DNA from: Clostridia bacterium
GTDB lineage: Bacteria; Bacillota; Clostridia; Oscillospirales; CAG-272
Direction of reading: 5' to 3'
DNA: 63,824 nt
NCBI GenBank assembly: GCA_017503105.1
Contig: JAFVTS010000031.1
Location: 1-63,824 of the forward strand
Shown: piece after piece, positions 50,809 through 60,138 of the stretch
How positions within the stretch are numbered: position 1 is the first letter of the stretch
Layout of the letters: the number at the start of each line of letters is the position of its first letter
Program-made: the position numbers and the translations under genes
Notes under the pieces: generated by a model
Seen by the model: the letters and a program-made list of their open reading frames with translations, nothing else
Databases searched by the model: none
Told to the model about the DNA's origin: nothing

Positions 50809-53800
50809 ATGAGAATAAAGGTTAACTGTCTTACAGCAGTTATGGCTGCGCTTGTGACGCTTGTTTTAGCGTTGGGCGTATGTTATAAGACGTCCGCTGT
50901 GCAGCAGACCTACCGTGCCGAAATCGGCTCGACGTGCCGTCTAACTTCCGTGGAGAATGGCTCCCTCTCGTTTGCTGGCGAGAGTGGAAAGAGTGACTAT
51001 AAGATCATCTTTTCAAGCGACACGATAATGCTTGACTACGATCTGTCAAACGATGTTAGAGCGCTTCTTTTGCGTGAAGGCATTACGGATGTCAGCATAA
51101 AATCCGATGCGGTTGAAACTGTGGCTTCCGCGCACGAGATTCTTATAGGCAATACAAACCGAGAGGAATCGGCAACCCTTCTCGCGTATCTCGAAGAGCA
51201 GTGCGAGAGCACTGAAGATCTTGCGTGGGGATATGCGGTTATCGGAGAAAAGCTCGTTTTCGTTGCTAACAGCCAAGAGGCATTCAGGATAGGACAGGAA
51301 GAGTTCATTTCTTATCTTAATGAGAACATATCCGCTTTGCCGCTTGATCTGTTCGTTACGGCGATCAAGAGCATCGAGGACTATTCCGAGGAGATAAGAC
51401 AGGGAAAAATTGACACATTGCTCTCGCTTAACAGTGAATTTACCGACGGACAGTTCAACACCGATAAATACACGCCGGGCACGTTCTACAAGCCAATGTG
51501 CGGTGATGGCGGGCATTATCCGTTAGGTGCTCCGAGCGGAAAACCGTGGCTTTATCCCGCAGAGGGGGATCATCCGAGATATTTCGTAACTAAGAGCAAC
51601 CTTGAAAGGATTCGCGAGATACTTGCCGAAGGAGAAAACGGCGACTCTCTTTATTCCGCTTTGGCAAAAGAGTTCTGGCTTCGCGCAAACACCAATATAG
51701 AGTCGATTGATTTCGGCGTATTTCCGAGTGTGCGCGGAGAGTCGGGGCAGACGTACCGATATAACGGCGAGACACTCGGTGTCATCGAGGCTAAGGCTCT
51801 GGCGTATCTCATTACGGGCGACGAGCTTTACGCTTACGAGGCGATCGTCGGCATAAAGAACGCTATGCTCTCATTAAAGTTTACCACCGATCTTCACGGT
51901 GACGTCTATCACGGACCTTCTCACGTAATGATAACGCTTGCGGCGGTTTACGACTGGTGCTATGACGTTCTTACGGAAACGGATAAATGGCATCTCATTT
52001 GGGGCACAGCGCAGATCCTCGGTCCGCAGCTTGAGAGAAACATACAGTATCCGCCCGCCGGATCAGCGGGAATGAACCCTGTTGCCGGACACGGTACAGG
52101 ACCGCAGTTCCTTCGTGACTGGATGAGCGTCGCGTCGGTGTTCTACGATGAAGCGCCCGATTGGTGGGAGTTCGTCGGTGGCAGGTATTTTAACGAATAT
52201 CTCCCTGCCGCAAACTATCAGTATGAAAACGGATGGGTATCTCAGGGCACGGCAAGCTATGCACCGATAAAGGTAAACGTTCAGGCTTGGGCGATATATC
52301 TCATATATCTTTCAACGGGTGAAATGTGCATCACGGAGGATTTCAGCCGCTCTGCATATTTCCTTATGAGCCACGTTTTGCCGAGCGATTATTCTTCTTT
52401 CAGGCAGTATTATTTCCAAACGGGTGACGGCTCGAGAAACACGTACGGTCAGATCGTTGGCTTCAACGAGTATATGCTTCTTGCGGCGATGTATAACGAT
52501 CCTGTGATCTATGCTCACGCTCTTACAGTTTCCAACAATCATTCAAGATTCCAATACGATACCATCTTCACTATGACTCCATCCTTGCAGCTCGCGCTTG
52601 CCGCGATGGTGGATTACAATGGAGAGCGCGTGCAGGATGAAGCGGATCCTATACAGTATTTTGCCGATCCCGCAGGGCAGATGACCATTCGTGAGGAATG
52701 GGGTGACCCTGATTCGGTAGCAGTTCTGATGCGCATTATGAACCGCACGGGCGGCAACCACGAGGGGCAGGATCACGGTTCTTTCCAAATATATTATAAA
52801 GGTTTGCTTGCGGCAACCTCGGGAGCTTACAAAAAGTACGGCTCACCCGCGCATTATTATTATCATCAGTCGACTGTCGCGCATAACGGTCTTCTTGTAT
52901 TCAATCCCGCGTATGCGGATGCAGAGCCGATATACGACGACGGTGACGAAAACGCAAAAACCAACATAACAAACGTCGAGAGGTATTACTATTCCGGTAG
53001 CCAGATAAGAAGAGAGCCGCACACCGGCTCTGCAAACGAATGGCTTGAAACCAGCCGCAGAGCCGACACGCTCGGTGCAGCTTACGGCTATGCAAAGGAC
53101 GGCAAGGCTAAATATGCATATATTGCAGGCGATATAAGCGCCGCATATCACGAGGATACAGTCGAGTACGTCGGCAGACGTATGCTCACGGTCTTTACGG
53201 GAAATGAGGATTTCCCGGCTATATTCCTTACCTATGACCAGATAACCTCGAAGGATGAAAGCTTCAGAAAATCGTGGCTTTTACATACGCATAAAGAACC
53301 CGAGATCGATATAGATGAGCTTTCCGCTACGGTCATCAACGGTGACGGTAAAATGTACGTAAAATCCTTGTTCGGTGCAGAGGCAATCGTTAAGATCGGC
53401 GGCTCGGGCAAAGCTTGGTGGATAAACGGCTACTTTGCCGATCCTGCCGACCGCGGATCTTGGGATGAGAGAACGCAGAGCTTTACCGATCCCGATAATA
53501 TCGGCTCATGGGTAGAGGGCAAAAACGCACAGGACGACTTCGCGACGGACGATAACGCGGATAAGATATGGGGACGTATCGAGCTTCGCGCGGACGGCGA
53601 GAAAACCACCAATTTCTTAACCCTTATGGCTGTTACGGACGCCGAGAGCACGGCGGAGCTTGATTACCTTAAGTTTTCGTCGGACAAGATTCACGGAGTA
53701 CAAGTAGGCAACAATATCGCGGCATTCGCGAGCACGACCGAAAACTATCACAAGGAATTATCCTTCACGACAGAGGGAAAAGGTCTTTACGAGTATTACG

Positions 53801-56658
53801 TTGCAGGTGTAGCCTCGGGCACGTGGCAGATCACGGTCGACGGTGTTTCCGTAGCGTATTCTTACGTTGACGCGGGAGAAGCGCTTCTCACGTTTACAGC
53901 CCCTACAGGCGAGGTAACTTTGAAGCCCGGCGCTGACGTAATAGGCGATACCGGCGGTAAAATACAGTATAATTCCGGCGGCGCAACGCTGCCCTCGGAT
54001 ACTCCTTATATCTACACGAGTGAAAGCGTTACGCCTCTTCCCATGGACGTAAAACGCGGCGGTGACGTGTTCGTCGGATGGTATACAAGCCCGAACTTCG
54101 AGCCTGGGACCGCAATCACGGAGATCCCCGCGGGAATGAAGGGGACGGTTAAGGTTTACGCTAAATGGCTCCTGTGCTTTGTGGACGAGGACTATTCGAG
54201 CACTGATTTTAATCTCGGAGAGGGTGAAAACGCTCTTATAAACGGCATACATTACGCAGGCAATAAAAACGCAGGCGCGTATTTCAAGACGGCCGAGGAG
54301 AACGGAGAGCGTTATCTTCTTTGGATAACCGGTGAAAAAGATCCTATCATCAACGTTCAAAATAGCGTAAACAACATTGCCTCAATGAACGACACGTCTA
54401 TCAGCTACACGCTTGTGATGGGTGGGGACGGCGACCTTAAGGTTCCCGATTTTGATTTCAGCGTAATAGGCAATACTACCGTGGACGGTGAAAACACCTC
54501 CAACAGCAGTATTACTCTCGGAAAGATCCAAAACGAGATATTCTATTTTGCTAAAACAAGCACTCCTATCGCAGACCTCTCGACGGGTGAGAAGGTCACT
54601 GTCAGAATCGTGATCGACTTCGAGGAGGGCGTCATTCGCGCTTACGGCGAGAAGGGACGCGAGATTGCCGTGGCGGACCTTCCCGCAATACCCGATTTCA
54701 CGGGAGCAAGCAGCTACTCGGAGTGGAGAAAGTGCTTTAGATCCTATCTCTTCTACACAAGAAGACTCAACTCCGCCGCAGGCAACGTCACGGACAGCAT
54801 TCGTTACTACAGGATCAGAATTGAGGAAGGAAATGCGTTCGAGGGACTTAAAGAGCCGCCTCATCCACAGTCCATAATCTATTCTACGGGCGGCGGAACT
54901 CTTCCCGAGGGCGCACCGGAAATATATGATCCGAGTACAGATACGCCTTTGCCCACCCCAACCCTTTCGGGCTATGCCTTTGGCGGATGGTATACGACGC
55001 CAACCTTTGACGAGGGTACAAATACGGCTGTCGTGCCGACGGGGCATGAGGGCTTCTACGAGGTTTACGCTAAGTGGAACGTCATATTCGTTGACGAGGA
55101 CTTTTTAAATACCGACATAGATCTTGACGTAAACAAGAAGGTAAACGGAATTTACTACTCGCCAAACTCCAATCCCGGTGCGTATTACAAGACCGAAAAA
55201 GAAAACGGTGTGAAATACCTTGTCTGGTACGTTGGCGAGAAGGATCCTATAATCAACGTTCAGGACAATACGGTCAATATCGCATCAATGAAGGATAACT
55301 CCGTCAGCTACACGTTCACAATAGGCAAGCACAGCGACAGAGAAGTTCCGGATTTTGATTTTAGCCTTATCGGAAAGCACACTGTAACCGGCGAGAGCGC
55401 AAACAGCTCGATAAACTTGGGTAAGATCAAGAGCGGTGTATTCTATCTCGGTGACACGAGCATTCCCGTTGCGGATCTGAATCAGGGCGAGCCCGTAACT
55501 ATCAGGATCGTTCTTGATTTTGACGCGGGCGAGATCATAGCCTACGGAGAAAAGGGCAAGGAAGCGGCAAAGACCTCTATGCCGACCATCCCATCGGCAA
55601 CGGGAGCTGTAAGCTATCCCGATTGTAAACAGTGCTTCCGCTCTTACATCTTCTACACAAGAAGGACGAACGCACCGCAGGGCACTCCAACAGACGCTAT
55701 CCGCTACTATCAGCTGAGAATTGAAGAGGGCAACGCGTTTGAGGGACTTAAAGAGCCGCCTCATCCACAGTCCATAATCTATTCTACGGGCGGCGGAACT
55801 CTTCCCGAGGGCGCACTCGAAATATACGATCCGACGGGAGAAACGCTCCTGCCCATTCCCACACTCACGGGCTATGCCTTTGGCGGATGGTACACGACGC
55901 CTACCTTTGACGAGGGTACAAAGACGGCTTCCGTGCCGACAGGGCACGAGGGCTTCTACAAGGTATATGCCAAGTGGAATATTATCTTCATCAACGAGGA
56001 CTATAGGACGACCGACCTTGACGTATTTGAAGCGGATAAAACGATAAACGGCATCAGTTACTCGGGCAAAAACAAAGCGGGCGCGCATTTCAAGACCGAG
56101 GTAGAAAACGGCGAAAAATATCTCGTCTGGACAATGGGGGAAAAGGATCCGATCCTAAACGTTCAGAACTCCACCGTAAATATCGCGACAGCGACGGAAA
56201 CGTCGATCAGCTACACTCTGACCTTGGGTGCGCACGGAGGCGAGGCGATCCCCGACTTTGAGTTCAGCCTTATAGGAAAGCATACCGTAACGGGTGCGTC
56301 GACCTCCACTCATTCTATCACCTTCGGAAAAATATCGGACGGCACGTTCTATCTCGGCACGTCGAAGTCCGCGCCTGTTGCGGATCTTTACTCGGCGGAG
56401 TCCGTAACCGTCAGAATAGTTCTTGATTTTGACGCGGGCTTGATAACTGCTTATGACGCCGAGGGCGAGGTAATTGCAAGCATATCGATGCCGGCGATTC
56501 CCGAAGCTACAGGTGCCACAAGCTATTCAGAGTGGAAACAGTGCTTCCGCTCTTACATCTTCTATACAAGAAGGCTTGGATATACAAATGGCAGTCCTAC
56601 AGACTCCATCCGCTACTACCAGCTCCGTATTGAAGAAGGCAACGCCTTTGTAAAATAA
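50809..56658 (+). CDS. Secreted heparinase II/III-like protein with three tandem modules
   Basis: A 1949-residue exported protein; ATG 50809 follows AAAGGAG. Signal peptide 1-32 (AALVTLVLALGVCYKTSA). Residues about 230-800 form a heparinase II/III-type lyase (alpha/alpha barrel, then NHEGQDHGSFQIYYKG and YYYHQSTVAHNGLLVF). From about 1050 come three units, each an InlB-type B repeat (YNSGGATLP...FVGWYT) plus a 230-residue module (GAYFKT, DPIINVQ, SIRYYRIRIEEGNAFEG). The modules are nearly identical in places at DNA level and probably bind carbohydrate. There is no LPxTG or SLH anchor, so it is likely released or held by the modules. Substrate, by association, is a uronate-rich glycan. Confidence 0.8.
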   Translation: MRIKVNCLTAVMAALVTLVLALGVCYKTSAVQQTYRAEIGSTCRLTSVENGSLSFAGESGKSDYKIIFSSDTIMLDYDLSNDVRALLLREGITDVSIKSDAVETVASAHEILIGNTNREESATLLAYLEEQCESTEDLAWGYAVIGEKLVFVANSQEAFRIGQEEFISYLNENISALPLDLFVTAIKSIEDYSEEIRQGKIDTLLSLNSEFTDGQFNTDKYTPGTFYKPMCGDGGHYPLGAPSGKPWLYPAEGDHPRYFVTKSNLERIREILAEGENGDSLYSALAKEFWLRANTNIESIDFGVFPSVRGESGQTYRYNGETLGVIEAKALAYLITGDELYAYEAIVGIKNAMLSLKFTTDLHGDVYHGPSHVMITLAAVYDWCYDVLTETDKWHLIWGTAQILGPQLERNIQYPPAGSAGMNPVAGHGTGPQFLRDWMSVASVFYDEAPDWWEFVGGRYFNEYLPAANYQYENGWVSQGTASYAPIKVNVQAWAIYLIYLSTGEMCITEDFSRSAYFLMSHVLPSDYSSFRQYYFQTGDGSRNTYGQIVGFNEYMLLAAMYNDPVIYAHALTVSNNHSRFQYDTIFTMTPSLQLALAAMVDYNGERVQDEADPIQYFADPAGQMTIREEWGDPDSVAVLMRIMNRTGGNHEGQDHGSFQIYYKGLLAATSGAYKKYGSPAHYYYHQSTVAHNGLLVFNPAYADAEPIYDDGDENAKTNITNVERYYYSGSQIRREPHTGSANEWLETSRRADTLGAAYGYAKDGKAKYAYIAGDISAAYHEDTVEYVGRRMLTVFTGNEDFPAIFLTYDQITSKDESFRKSWLLHTHKEPEIDIDELSATVINGDGKMYVKSLFGAEAIVKIGGSGKAWWINGYFADPADRGSWDERTQSFTDPDNIGSWVEGKNAQDDFATDDNADKIWGRIELRADGEKTTNFLTLMAVTDAESTAELDYLKFSSDKIHGVQVGNNIAAFASTTENYHKELSFTTEGKGLYEYYVAGVASGTWQITVDGVSVAYSYVDAGEALLTFTAPTGEVTLKPGADVIGDTGGKIQYNSGGATLPSDTPYIYTSESVTPLPMDVKRGGDVFVGWYTSPNFEPGTAITEIPAGMKGTVKVYAKWLLCFVDEDYSSTDFNLGEGENALINGIHYAGNKNAGAYFKTAEENGERYLLWITGEKDPIINVQNSVNNIASMNDTSISYTLVMGGDGDLKVPDFDFSVIGNTTVDGENTSNSSITLGKIQNEIFYFAKTSTPIADLSTGEKVTVRIVIDFEEGVIRAYGEKGREIAVADLPAIPDFTGASSYSEWRKCFRSYLFYTRRLNSAAGNVTDSIRYYRIRIEEGNAFEGLKEPPHPQSIIYSTGGGTLPEGAPEIYDPSTDTPLPTPTLSGYAFGGWYTTPTFDEGTNTAVVPTGHEGFYEVYAKWNVIFVDEDFLNTDIDLDVNKKVNGIYYSPNSNPGAYYKTEKENGVKYLVWYVGEKDPIINVQDNTVNIASMKDNSVSYTFTIGKHSDREVPDFDFSLIGKHTVTGESANSSINLGKIKSGVFYLGDTSIPVADLNQGEPVTIRIVLDFDAGEIIAYGEKGKEAAKTSMPTIPSATGAVSYPDCKQCFRSYIFYTRRTNAPQGTPTDAIRYYQLRIEEGNAFEGLKEPPHPQSIIYSTGGGTLPEGALEIYDPTGETLLPIPTLTGYAFGGWYTTPTFDEGTKTASVPTGHEGFYKVYAKWNIIFINEDYRTTDLDVFEADKTINGISYSGKNKAGAHFKTEVENGEKYLVWTMGEKDPILNVQNSTVNIATATETSISYTLTLGAHGGEAIPDFEFSLIGKHTVTGASTSTHSITFGKISDGTFYLGTSKSAPVADLYSAESVTVRIVLDFDAGLITAYDAEGEVIASISMPAIPEATGATSYSEWKQCFRSYIFYTRRLGYTNGSPTDSIRYYQLRIEEGNAFVK
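53962..56658 (+). repeat. Three in-frame tandem repeats of about 900 bp
   Basis: Units start near 53962, 54868 and 55768. The junction of units 1/2 and 2/3 shares 76 identical bases (54841-54916 and 55741-55816). This indicates recent duplication or gene conversion within the heparinase-like gene. Confidence 0.85.
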
Positions 56659-56679
56659 CAAAAAGAAAGGAATAAAACA

Positions 56680-59600
56680 ATGAAAAACCGCATCATTTCT
56701 CTTATCCTCGCGCTTGCTACACTGCTTTCGTGTATGTCCTTGAGTGTCTTTGCGACGGGCGAAAGCCCCGACGGAGAGTCGGCTGTTACGCAATCGGAAA
56801 CGGTAAATTCCACGCATACCGACGAGCAATTAACAGAGATCCTTACAAACAATACAAAATTCGGTACTGCAAATAAGGGCTTCTCCTTCCACTCGGGCGA
56901 TGCTACTACTGCTGACGGTAGAATCGTTATAGGCAAGGATACCACGGTCAATAAGCACGTCATAGATATGACAAACCATACCGATACCTCGGGTACGGGC
57001 GGTATCGCGAACTTTGCCACCACTCATACAAGAGGCAATAAGTTCGTAGTACAGATGGACTTTGAGATCACGGACGAAGCGTTTGTTGGCACTTATTATC
57101 CATCGCTTATGCAGATGGCATCTTATTTCAATAATAAGGGCAACGGCGGCAATCCCTACGTATCCGGTGTCGACGTGCAAACTATTCTCGGTCTGATGAT
57201 CTACACAAATGCATCCGATCCTACCAAAAACAGTGCTACGCTTTGGGGAATGTATCAGGGCATTTCCAACAGAAACGACAAAAATTGCAAAATTACCACG
57301 GTCAAGACAAATACGCCTTATACGATCGCCCTTCATTTTGATATGAGCGTTATTGATGAGGCGACGGGAACGTACGGCGTATACGACGTATATCTCAATG
57401 ACGAGCTTGTTAAGGCTGACGTTCCGTTTGCAAGTCGGGAACAGCACGAGAGCTTGATCTTTGACTCCGCAAGACCTTATTTCACAGGCACCAACCTCTT
57501 CACTAAAGAAAGTGACGGCAGCTACACTCTCACTTCCAAAAGACAGACCGCATACTTCTTCACAAATCCGGGAACTCTTACCGACGCCGACACAAACGGC
57601 GATGAGATCCCCGACATTTATCAGTACACGGATGCTGATGGTAAGCTCGTAAATTACGCAGGTATTACCAAGGACACCGTTCCCGCAAAGTTCGTAGAGC
57701 TTGGCAAAGCAGACGGAATTGACGATTATATGCTTGGATTCCTGCGCTTTGCCCAGGTTGACGGAATTACGTCGAAAAATTACCAGGGCGACGCTATCTA
57801 CTTCGATAATATGCTCGTATATTACGCCGACGAGTATCAAAACCTTAAGAATCACTCCTTTGCGGCAGGGGAGCACGTACACAATTTTGACAAGACTACC
57901 ACCGACGTAACCTATGGTTGTGTATTTTGCGATGCTACGAAGCTCCAAACCAAGACGCTTGATGCAAATAAGGACAGAATTTGTGACGTTTGCGTTGAAG
58001 GTCTTGAAGTATCAAACGGAACGTGCACTCACGATTATAAGGTAACGCACTCTCACAGTATTGCAAATAACAAAAATGAAGTTACCTACACCTGCTCCTG
58101 TGGTCACACCGAAACCTTCGAAACCAAGATGCACGAGTCTCTTTCGGGCGGAATCGTTGACGCTTCCTTGATTGACGATATCGGCGGCGACGTTATCTAC
58201 GCATCGGAGTTTGACAGCAGCACGAATCCCAAGATTAACGGTTCGGATCCCGATGGAATGCTCCAACTTGGAAATGATAACGGAAACTATTATATCAAGT
58301 ACGGTGCCGCAACCGCAAAAGGCTATCTTCAGGTATCTACTAATATGGGCAGCGCTCAAGCAGTTCTTTACAACTTTAACGAATTCCACGGCAGAGCCTA
58401 CACAATATCGATGAGGTTTAAGAAATTCTCCACCTATTCGATTACGGGAAGCGTGAATCTATTTGACCTCTACTCGTATACGACGGCAACCGTTGACGCA
58501 GGCGGAACGGTTACTAAGGTCGGTGCTCACGCATTTGCTCCCTTGAGGATGGATCCCTCGGGAAATCTCCTTGCGCGTAACGGAGAAACCGGCAGCTACG
58601 CTTCGACGGGTGTTAAGCTTGCTTCCGACACTTATTACGACATCATGTTCACTCACCACCCCAAGGGCAATACCTTTGATCTTTTCGTTGACGGAAAATG
58701 CATAGTAAAAGATATGCAGGCAATGACGGATACCGATAAGGCTAAATTCACTTGGTCAGGACCTCTTAACATCAGCGGTATTACCGATTCGAGAGTTAAC
58801 TATACCGACCCGGAAAACAAGATTATGACCGTAACTCACGAGGACTTCGTTTTAGGAATGGTAAGATTTGTCGGTTTATCAAATATCACCGCAGACCAGA
58901 TAGCGTTTGATGCGATGAAGGTATACTATTCCGACAGAAACCTTGAGTGTGCACACAATTTCAAAGGTCAGACCTGCGAATGGTGCGGACTTAAAGACGA
59001 TACCTATGCACATTGCGATATTTGTGACGGCAAAGCGATCTCGGCAAATGCGGCAGTAGTAGCAAAGTCCGTTTCTCTCGGAGAGCTTATCGATATGAAC
59101 GTTTACGTAAAGCTTGCAGGAGAAAAGAGCGGAACTGCAACTCTCAGTGCAGGTGACAGGAGCAAAACCTTCGATCTTTCAGAGCTTGAAGCCGATGCCG
59201 AAGGCAGATACAAGCTCTCGCTCCCTCTTACGTCGATTATGATGGCAGAGGACGTAACGCTTGCAATCGACGGCGGTACGTATACCACAAGCATAAAGGA
59301 ATATGCTGAAGAGCTCATAAAGATCACTGCGAATGATAACGAAAAGGCTCTTGCAAAGGCTCTTCTTAACTACGGTGCGGCAGCACAGGAATACTTCGCT
59401 ATCAAGAACTCGGATGATGAACTCGACGATGTTCTTGCAAACGCAGGTCTTGCAGATGCCGATAAAGTAGTTGCGGCACTTACTGCTGCCGATCTTGAAG
59501 CTTATAAGTTCTCCGCTTCGGGTATGACGGCTGACGTTCGATACATCGGTGCAACGCTTACCTTCTCGTCGAAGATGTATATGAAAGTATACTTCACAGC

Positions 59601-59877
59601 ATCGGAGAGTGCGACCGTTACGGTAAACGGCAAGATTTATGAAAAGGCGTTCGACGGAGAGAACTATTACGTTACCGTAACCGCGGCAACGCCGATAGAG
59701 GCTATGAGAGCTGCTGAGTTCGTTATTACAGACGGCAATACCGTCGCGTCCGGTGATATTTCGGTATTTACGGCGATCCACGCAGCTCTTGCAAATCATT
59801 CGGCAAACACAGCGCTCGTATCGCTTGTCACGGCATACGCGAGATACTGCCAGCTGACGGGTGCTTACGCAGCATAA
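56680..59877 (+). CDS. Large secreted protein with two lectin-like modules
   Basis: A 1065-residue exported protein, signal peptide 1-26 (LALATLLSCMSLSVFA). Two related beta-sandwich-like modules (about 40-390 and 500-760) each end with FLR/MVRF...YYAD/YYSD strings that recall LamG folds. They are followed by short Cys/His-rich knots (TCSCGHTETF; CAHNFKGQTCEWCGL; HCDICDGK), probably metal-binding. The last 270 residues (SIKEYAEELIKI, KALLNYGAAAQEYF) match a C-terminal domain common in secreted Clostridia proteins and uncharacterised. Starts 21 bases after the heparinase-like stop and probably shares its transcript; may be a glycan-binding partner. Confidence 0.78.
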   Translation: MKNRIISLILALATLLSCMSLSVFATGESPDGESAVTQSETVNSTHTDEQLTEILTNNTKFGTANKGFSFHSGDATTADGRIVIGKDTTVNKHVIDMTNHTDTSGTGGIANFATTHTRGNKFVVQMDFEITDEAFVGTYYPSLMQMASYFNNKGNGGNPYVSGVDVQTILGLMIYTNASDPTKNSATLWGMYQGISNRNDKNCKITTVKTNTPYTIALHFDMSVIDEATGTYGVYDVYLNDELVKADVPFASREQHESLIFDSARPYFTGTNLFTKESDGSYTLTSKRQTAYFFTNPGTLTDADTNGDEIPDIYQYTDADGKLVNYAGITKDTVPAKFVELGKADGIDDYMLGFLRFAQVDGITSKNYQGDAIYFDNMLVYYADEYQNLKNHSFAAGEHVHNFDKTTTDVTYGCVFCDATKLQTKTLDANKDRICDVCVEGLEVSNGTCTHDYKVTHSHSIANNKNEVTYTCSCGHTETFETKMHESLSGGIVDASLIDDIGGDVIYASEFDSSTNPKINGSDPDGMLQLGNDNGNYYIKYGAATAKGYLQVSTNMGSAQAVLYNFNEFHGRAYTISMRFKKFSTYSITGSVNLFDLYSYTTATVDAGGTVTKVGAHAFAPLRMDPSGNLLARNGETGSYASTGVKLASDTYYDIMFTHHPKGNTFDLFVDGKCIVKDMQAMTDTDKAKFTWSGPLNISGITDSRVNYTDPENKIMTVTHEDFVLGMVRFVGLSNITADQIAFDAMKVYYSDRNLECAHNFKGQTCEWCGLKDDTYAHCDICDGKAISANAAVVAKSVSLGELIDMNVYVKLAGEKSGTATLSAGDRSKTFDLSELEADAEGRYKLSLPLTSIMMAEDVTLAIDGGTYTTSIKEYAEELIKITANDNEKALAKALLNYGAAAQEYFAIKNSDDELDDVLANAGLADADKVVAALTAADLEAYKFSASGMTADVRYIGATLTFSSKMYMKVYFTASESATVTVNGKIYEKAFDGENYYVTVTAATPIEAMRAAEFVITDGNTVASGDISVFTAIHAALANHSANTALVSLVTAYARYCQLTGAYAA

Positions 59878-59897
59878 TAAAACAGGGGTGAACAAAT

Positions 59898-60047
59898 ATG
59901 AAAAAATACAATAGTGTTGATATTGAAGTCATCAAAGCTGCCGACGTTGTTTCGACATCCGCTACGGTTGAATCCGAAAAGATCTTCTTCGGTGAAAACA
60001 ACGCCGCTCAATCATACGCATTAGATGCAGATTCCTTTGAATTCTAA
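59898..60047 (+). CDS. 49-residue peptide of the glycan locus
   Basis: Small ORF with a strong RBS (AGGGGTG) and sequence MKKYNSVDIEVIKAADVVST...SYALDADSFEF. It follows the secreted protein by 20 bases and precedes the PL8-like gene by 91. No signal peptide, no cysteine. The arrangement 'MKKY...EVxxxxxDVVxTSxT' recalls short conserved peptides placed near secreted-protein genes in gut Clostridia, whose function is unknown to me. An RiPP precursor is conceivable but no modifying enzyme is nearby. Confidence 0.65.
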   Translation: MKKYNSVDIEVIKAADVVSTSATVESEKIFFGENNAAQSYALDADSFEF

Positions 60048-60138
60048 TTATCATTTCGGATAAACATTAAATTCGGGCGGAGTCTTTTAACCGAGATTTC
60101 GCCCTTTTAAATTGCAGATATTTCTTAAAAGGATTATT

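Noticed and set aside
53962-56658. CRISPR-like periodicity
   Set aside because: Repeats are about 900 bp, in frame and coding; not a CRISPR array.
56600-56658. Cell-wall anchor on the heparinase-like protein
   Set aside because: The C-terminus ends NAFVK with no LPxTG, hydrophobic tail, SLH or dockerin motif.
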